Origin: Pseudomonadota bacterium
GTDB lineage: Bacteria; Pseudomonadota; Gammaproteobacteria; Burkholderiales; Ferrovaceae
Direction: 5' to 3'
Assembly (NCBI GenBank): GCA_021794775.1
Contig: JAJYQG010000214.1
Span: 1-5,246, forward strand
Length of the DNA: 5,246 nt
This document shows, piece by piece, positions 4,290 to 5,246 of this stretch. The notes under the pieces were generated by a model. The model was not told the DNA's origin and searched no databases. It worked only from the letters and a program-made list of their open reading frames with translations. The position numbers and the translations under genes are program-made. Positions within the stretch are counted from its first letter, which is position 1. Each line of letters starts with the position of its first letter.

Positions 4290-5246
4290 TCAATCTTCTG
4301 GCAGCGTTTCAGTGGCAACCATGTCGTTGAACGTATCGCGGCGTCGGATCAAAGAGATTTGTTGGCCGTTCACCAGTACTTCAGGAGGGCGGGGGCGGGA
4401 ATTGTACTGTGAACCCATGCTGGCACCGTAAGCTCCGCATGACAACACCGCCAGCAGGTCGCCGGCTTGCACGGGAAGCCTGCGCGCTGTTCCAAGGATA
4501 TCGCTGGATTCGCAGACGGGCCCCACGACATCAACTTCCCCCATATCCTGGCCGCTGGGAGAAACGGCTACGATGTCATGCCAGGCTTGGTAGAGCGAAG
4601 GCCGCAGCAAATCGTTCATACCTGCATCCACGACCACGAGTTGTCGTTCCGGTATCGACTTGAGGTATTCCACTCGCGTTAGCAAGAGCCCACCATTGCC
4701 GACGATGCTGCGTCCAGGTTCGAGCAGGATCTTGCCATCAAACCCACTCAGCCTGGATTGCAAGGCCTCGGCATAAGCCGTGAGAGACGGTGTTTCTTCG
4801 TCACGATAATGGATGCCGATTCCTCCGCCAAGATCGATGTGTTCGATGTGGATGCCTTCGTTGTGCAACCGATGGATGAGTTCGAGGACCTTGTCGGCTG
4901 CCTCCAGGAAGGGGGCCAGGCGGGTAATTTGGGAGCCAATGTGACAGTCGATACCTACGATGCGAAGCGCATCCGATGCAGCGGCCTTGCGGTAGAGATC
5001 AAGGGCTGTCGAGGTTGCGATGCCAAACTTGCTGGTGCGTAGCCCTGTGGCAATGTAGGGATGGGTTTGGGCATCAACTTCAGGGTTGACGCGCAGCGAG
5101 ACGGGGGCACAAACACCCAGGTGCCGGGCGCGCACAGCAATGCGTTCGAGTTCCGCCGGTGATTCGACATTGAAGCTGAGAATGCCCGCCTCAAGCGCCA
5201 GGTCGATTTCCTGTGAGGATTTGCCCACACCGGAGAAAACCACTCG
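4290..5246 (-). CDS. lysA: Diaminopimelate decarboxylase, C-terminal 318 residues (truncated by the right window edge)
   Basis: LysA is a cytoplasmic PLP enzyme that decarboxylates meso-diaminopimelate to L-lysine, the last step of lysine synthesis; its substrate is also a peptidoglycan building block. The frame is open to base 5246, so the true start and about the first 100 residues, including the PLP-binding lysine, lie outside. Numbering from the GTG codon at 5243, which is an internal Val, the fold-III PLP barrel shows HIGSQ (101-105), LGGGIGI (138-144, phosphate binding) and EPGRSIVGNGG (175-185). The C-terminal beta domain has VDAGMNDLLRPSLY (205-218), GPVCESSDILG (241-251, the conserved active-site Cys-Glu) and GAYGASMGSQYNSRPRPPEVLV (270-291), with substrate/PLP-binding Tyr280. 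These patterns separate it from ornithine/arginine decarboxylases. The H1-like gene follows on the same strand. Confidence 0.97.
   Translation of the reverse strand, partial: RVVFSGVGKSSQEIDLALEAGILSFNVESPAELERIAVRARHLGVCAPVSLRVNPEVDAQTHPYIATGLRTSKFGIATSTALDLYRKAAASDALRIVGIDCHIGSQITRLAPFLEAADKVLELIHRLHNEGIHIEHIDLGGGIGIHYRDEETPSLTAYAEALQSRLSGFDGKILLEPGRSIVGNGGLLLTRVEYLKSIPERQLVVVDAGMNDLLRPSLYQAWHDIVAVSPSGQDMGEVDVVGPVCESSDILGTARRLPVQAGDLLAVLSCGAYGASMGSQYNSRPRPPEVLVNGQQISLIRRRDTFNDMVATETLPED

Noticed and set aside
3460..4293. Longer 277-residue version of the H1-like protein starting at 4293
   Set aside because: The extra 47 residues overlap the lysA end and the putative terminator and promoter. 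They have a different composition (Cys, Phe, Tyr) and lack a ribosome site, while AGGAG is ideally placed for the ATG at 4152.

Overview
The window looks like a chromosomal, core-genome stretch of a betaproteobacterium, most probably Burkholderiales and Alcaligenaceae-like (the Bordetella/Achromobacter/Castellaniella side). This rests on the protein flavour, the moderately high GC, the aroE-mtgA pairing and the lysine/alanine-rich histone-H1-like protein. The taxonomic call is inference; no database search was possible. There is no CRISPR array, insertion sequence, tRNA or rRNA.

Layout. (1) 1-1152, minus strand: glnA, type I glutamine synthetase, N-terminal 384 residues, running off the left edge. 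(2) 1153-1453: a divergent control region. Towards glnA it carries a sigma-54 -24/-12 promoter (1249-1264) and, further upstream, two NtrC-type enhancer sites (1328-1344 and 1357-1373) about 29 bp apart. Towards the right it carries a sigma-70-like promoter (1395-1424). (3) 1454-3463, plus strand: a compact rhodanese-like / aroE / mtgA cluster. Rhodanese and aroE overlap by one base (TGATG), and aroE and mtgA are 40 bp apart, with a run of eight G in the gap. (4) 3460-4152, minus strand: a 230-residue, very basic, low-complexity H1-like protein. It converges on mtgA so tightly that the two stop codons share the palindrome CTAG. (5) 4153-4289: a 137-bp gap holding a weak terminator-like hairpin behind lysA and a possible promoter for the H1-like gene. 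(6) 4290-5246, minus strand: the C-terminal 318 residues of lysA, diaminopimelate decarboxylase, running off the right edge.

How the genes relate. Most are housekeeping: nitrogen assimilation (GlnA), the shikimate pathway (AroE), peptidoglycan glycan-strand synthesis (MtgA) and lysine synthesis from meso-DAP (LysA). The rhodanese is a small sulfurtransferase of unknown substrate. The best-supported non-coding system is the glnA sigma-54/NtrC control region, whose enhancer lies on the same short segment as the promoter of the rhodanese-aroE-mtgA cluster. The least understood gene is the H1-like protein, which has a lysine-rich central block and a duplicated segment of about 45 residues. I found no convincing sign of a wholly new biological system.
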